A DNA stretch of 7,702 bases. Origin: Akkermansia muciniphila. GTDB lineage: Bacteria; Verrucomicrobiota; Verrucomicrobiia; Limisphaerales; SXTU01. Location of the stretch: assembly GCA_945872195.1 (NCBI GenBank), contig CAMBZO010000115.1:1-7702 (forward strand), given 5' to 3'. Position numbers and translations under genes: made by a program. The notes beneath the pieces are model-generated. The model made no database searches. It saw nothing but the letters and a program-made list of their open reading frames with translations, and had not been told where the DNA came from. Shown piece after piece: positions 7,528 to 7,702 of this stretch. Position 1 is the first letter of the stretch, and every line of letters starts with the position of its first letter.

Positions 7528-7702
7528 ATGAATGCGGTTGCGACCAAACCCCTGCGGGAAAACAGCCTGAACGAGCGCCTCGCCCACAGCGGGTTGCGAC
7601 TCACGCCCCAGCGCCAGCAGGTCCACGAGGTGCTCCGTGAGAAGATGGACCACCCGACGGCCGACCAGGTCTTCATGCGGGCGAAGTCCAAGATGCCGGA
7701 GA
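7528..7702 (+). CDS. Fur/PerR-family transcriptional regulator (N-terminal part, cut by window end)
   Basis: The visible 58 residues begin MNAVATKPLRENSLNERLAH and contain GLRLTPQRQQVHEVL (22-36) and MDHPTADQVFMRAKSKMPE (40-58), the start of the winged-helix DNA-binding domain of the Fur superfamily. The HPTAD stretch resembles PerR (AHPTAD) more than Fur (HVSAEDLY). His42 lines up with B. subtilis PerR His37, a regulatory-metal ligand oxidised on peroxide sensing. The rest of the protein, including the other metal ligands and any zinc-site cysteines, lies beyond the window, so PerR versus Fur or Zur is not settled. The start is the ATG at 7528. An in-frame GTG at 7519 overlaps the -10 hexamer and is unlikely. 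No Shine-Dalgarno precedes the ATG. The gene is divergent from mlaEFD, with a PerR-type box in between. Confidence 0.9.
   Translation, partial: MNAVATKPLRENSLNERLAHSGLRLTPQRQQVHEVLREKMDHPTADQVFMRAKSKMPE

Overview
The window is GC-rich bacterial chromosome with a mostly housekeeping gene set: a histidyl-tRNA synthetase, the RNase P RNA, an FAD-linked oxidase, a small DUF2007 protein, a membrane PIN/TRAM protein, a three-gene Mla/MCE lipid-transport operon, and the start of a Fur/PerR-family regulator. The MCE lipid transporter points to a diderm (Gram-negative) bacterium. The GC-rich genes with little Shine-Dalgarno signal, the divergent motif 3 of HisRS, and the altered tRNA-contact loop of the RNase P RNA suggest the PVC group, perhaps Verrucomicrobiota. 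That placement is an inference from general familiarity; no 16S or marker search was possible.

Layout. hisS reads rightward at the left edge (7-1272). It converges on rnpB, which is on the minus strand (about 1317-1715) and carries all the hallmark RNase P RNA elements plus a perfect 14-bp P1 helix. Everything from 1825 to 7344 is on the minus strand. In transcription order this is mlaE (7344-6565), mlaF (6568-5822), mlaD (5820-4615), a YacL-like PIN/TRAM protein (4557-3523), a DUF2007 protein (3518-3273) and a GlcD-type FAD oxidase (3198-1825). mlaE and mlaF overlap at ATGA, mlaF and mlaD are 1 nt apart, and the PIN/TRAM and DUF2007 genes are 4 nt apart. The likely blocks are therefore mlaEFD and PIN/TRAM-DUF2007, separated by 57 nt. 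The oxidase follows after a 74-nt gap holding short AATCCTAAT-type repeats. A Fur/PerR-family gene reads rightward from 7528 and runs off the right edge.

How the parts work together. MlaE (permease), MlaF (ATPase) and MlaD (periplasmic MCE protein) should form an inner-membrane ABC complex moving phospholipid between the two membranes. The regulator and mlaE are divergent, and the 183-nt space between them holds a perfect 21-bp palindrome whose 15-bp core has the 7-1-7 form of a PerR/Fur box. It abuts a good -35/-10 pair that would start the regulator mRNA at or within a few bases of its ATG. This suggests peroxide- or metal-responsive autoregulation and a probable leaderless transcript.

I found no CRISPR array, transposon, phage gene, tRNA or obvious defence system. 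The points most worth following are the operator with its leaderless promoter, the rnpB loop change, and the repeat-bearing gap upstream of the oxidase.
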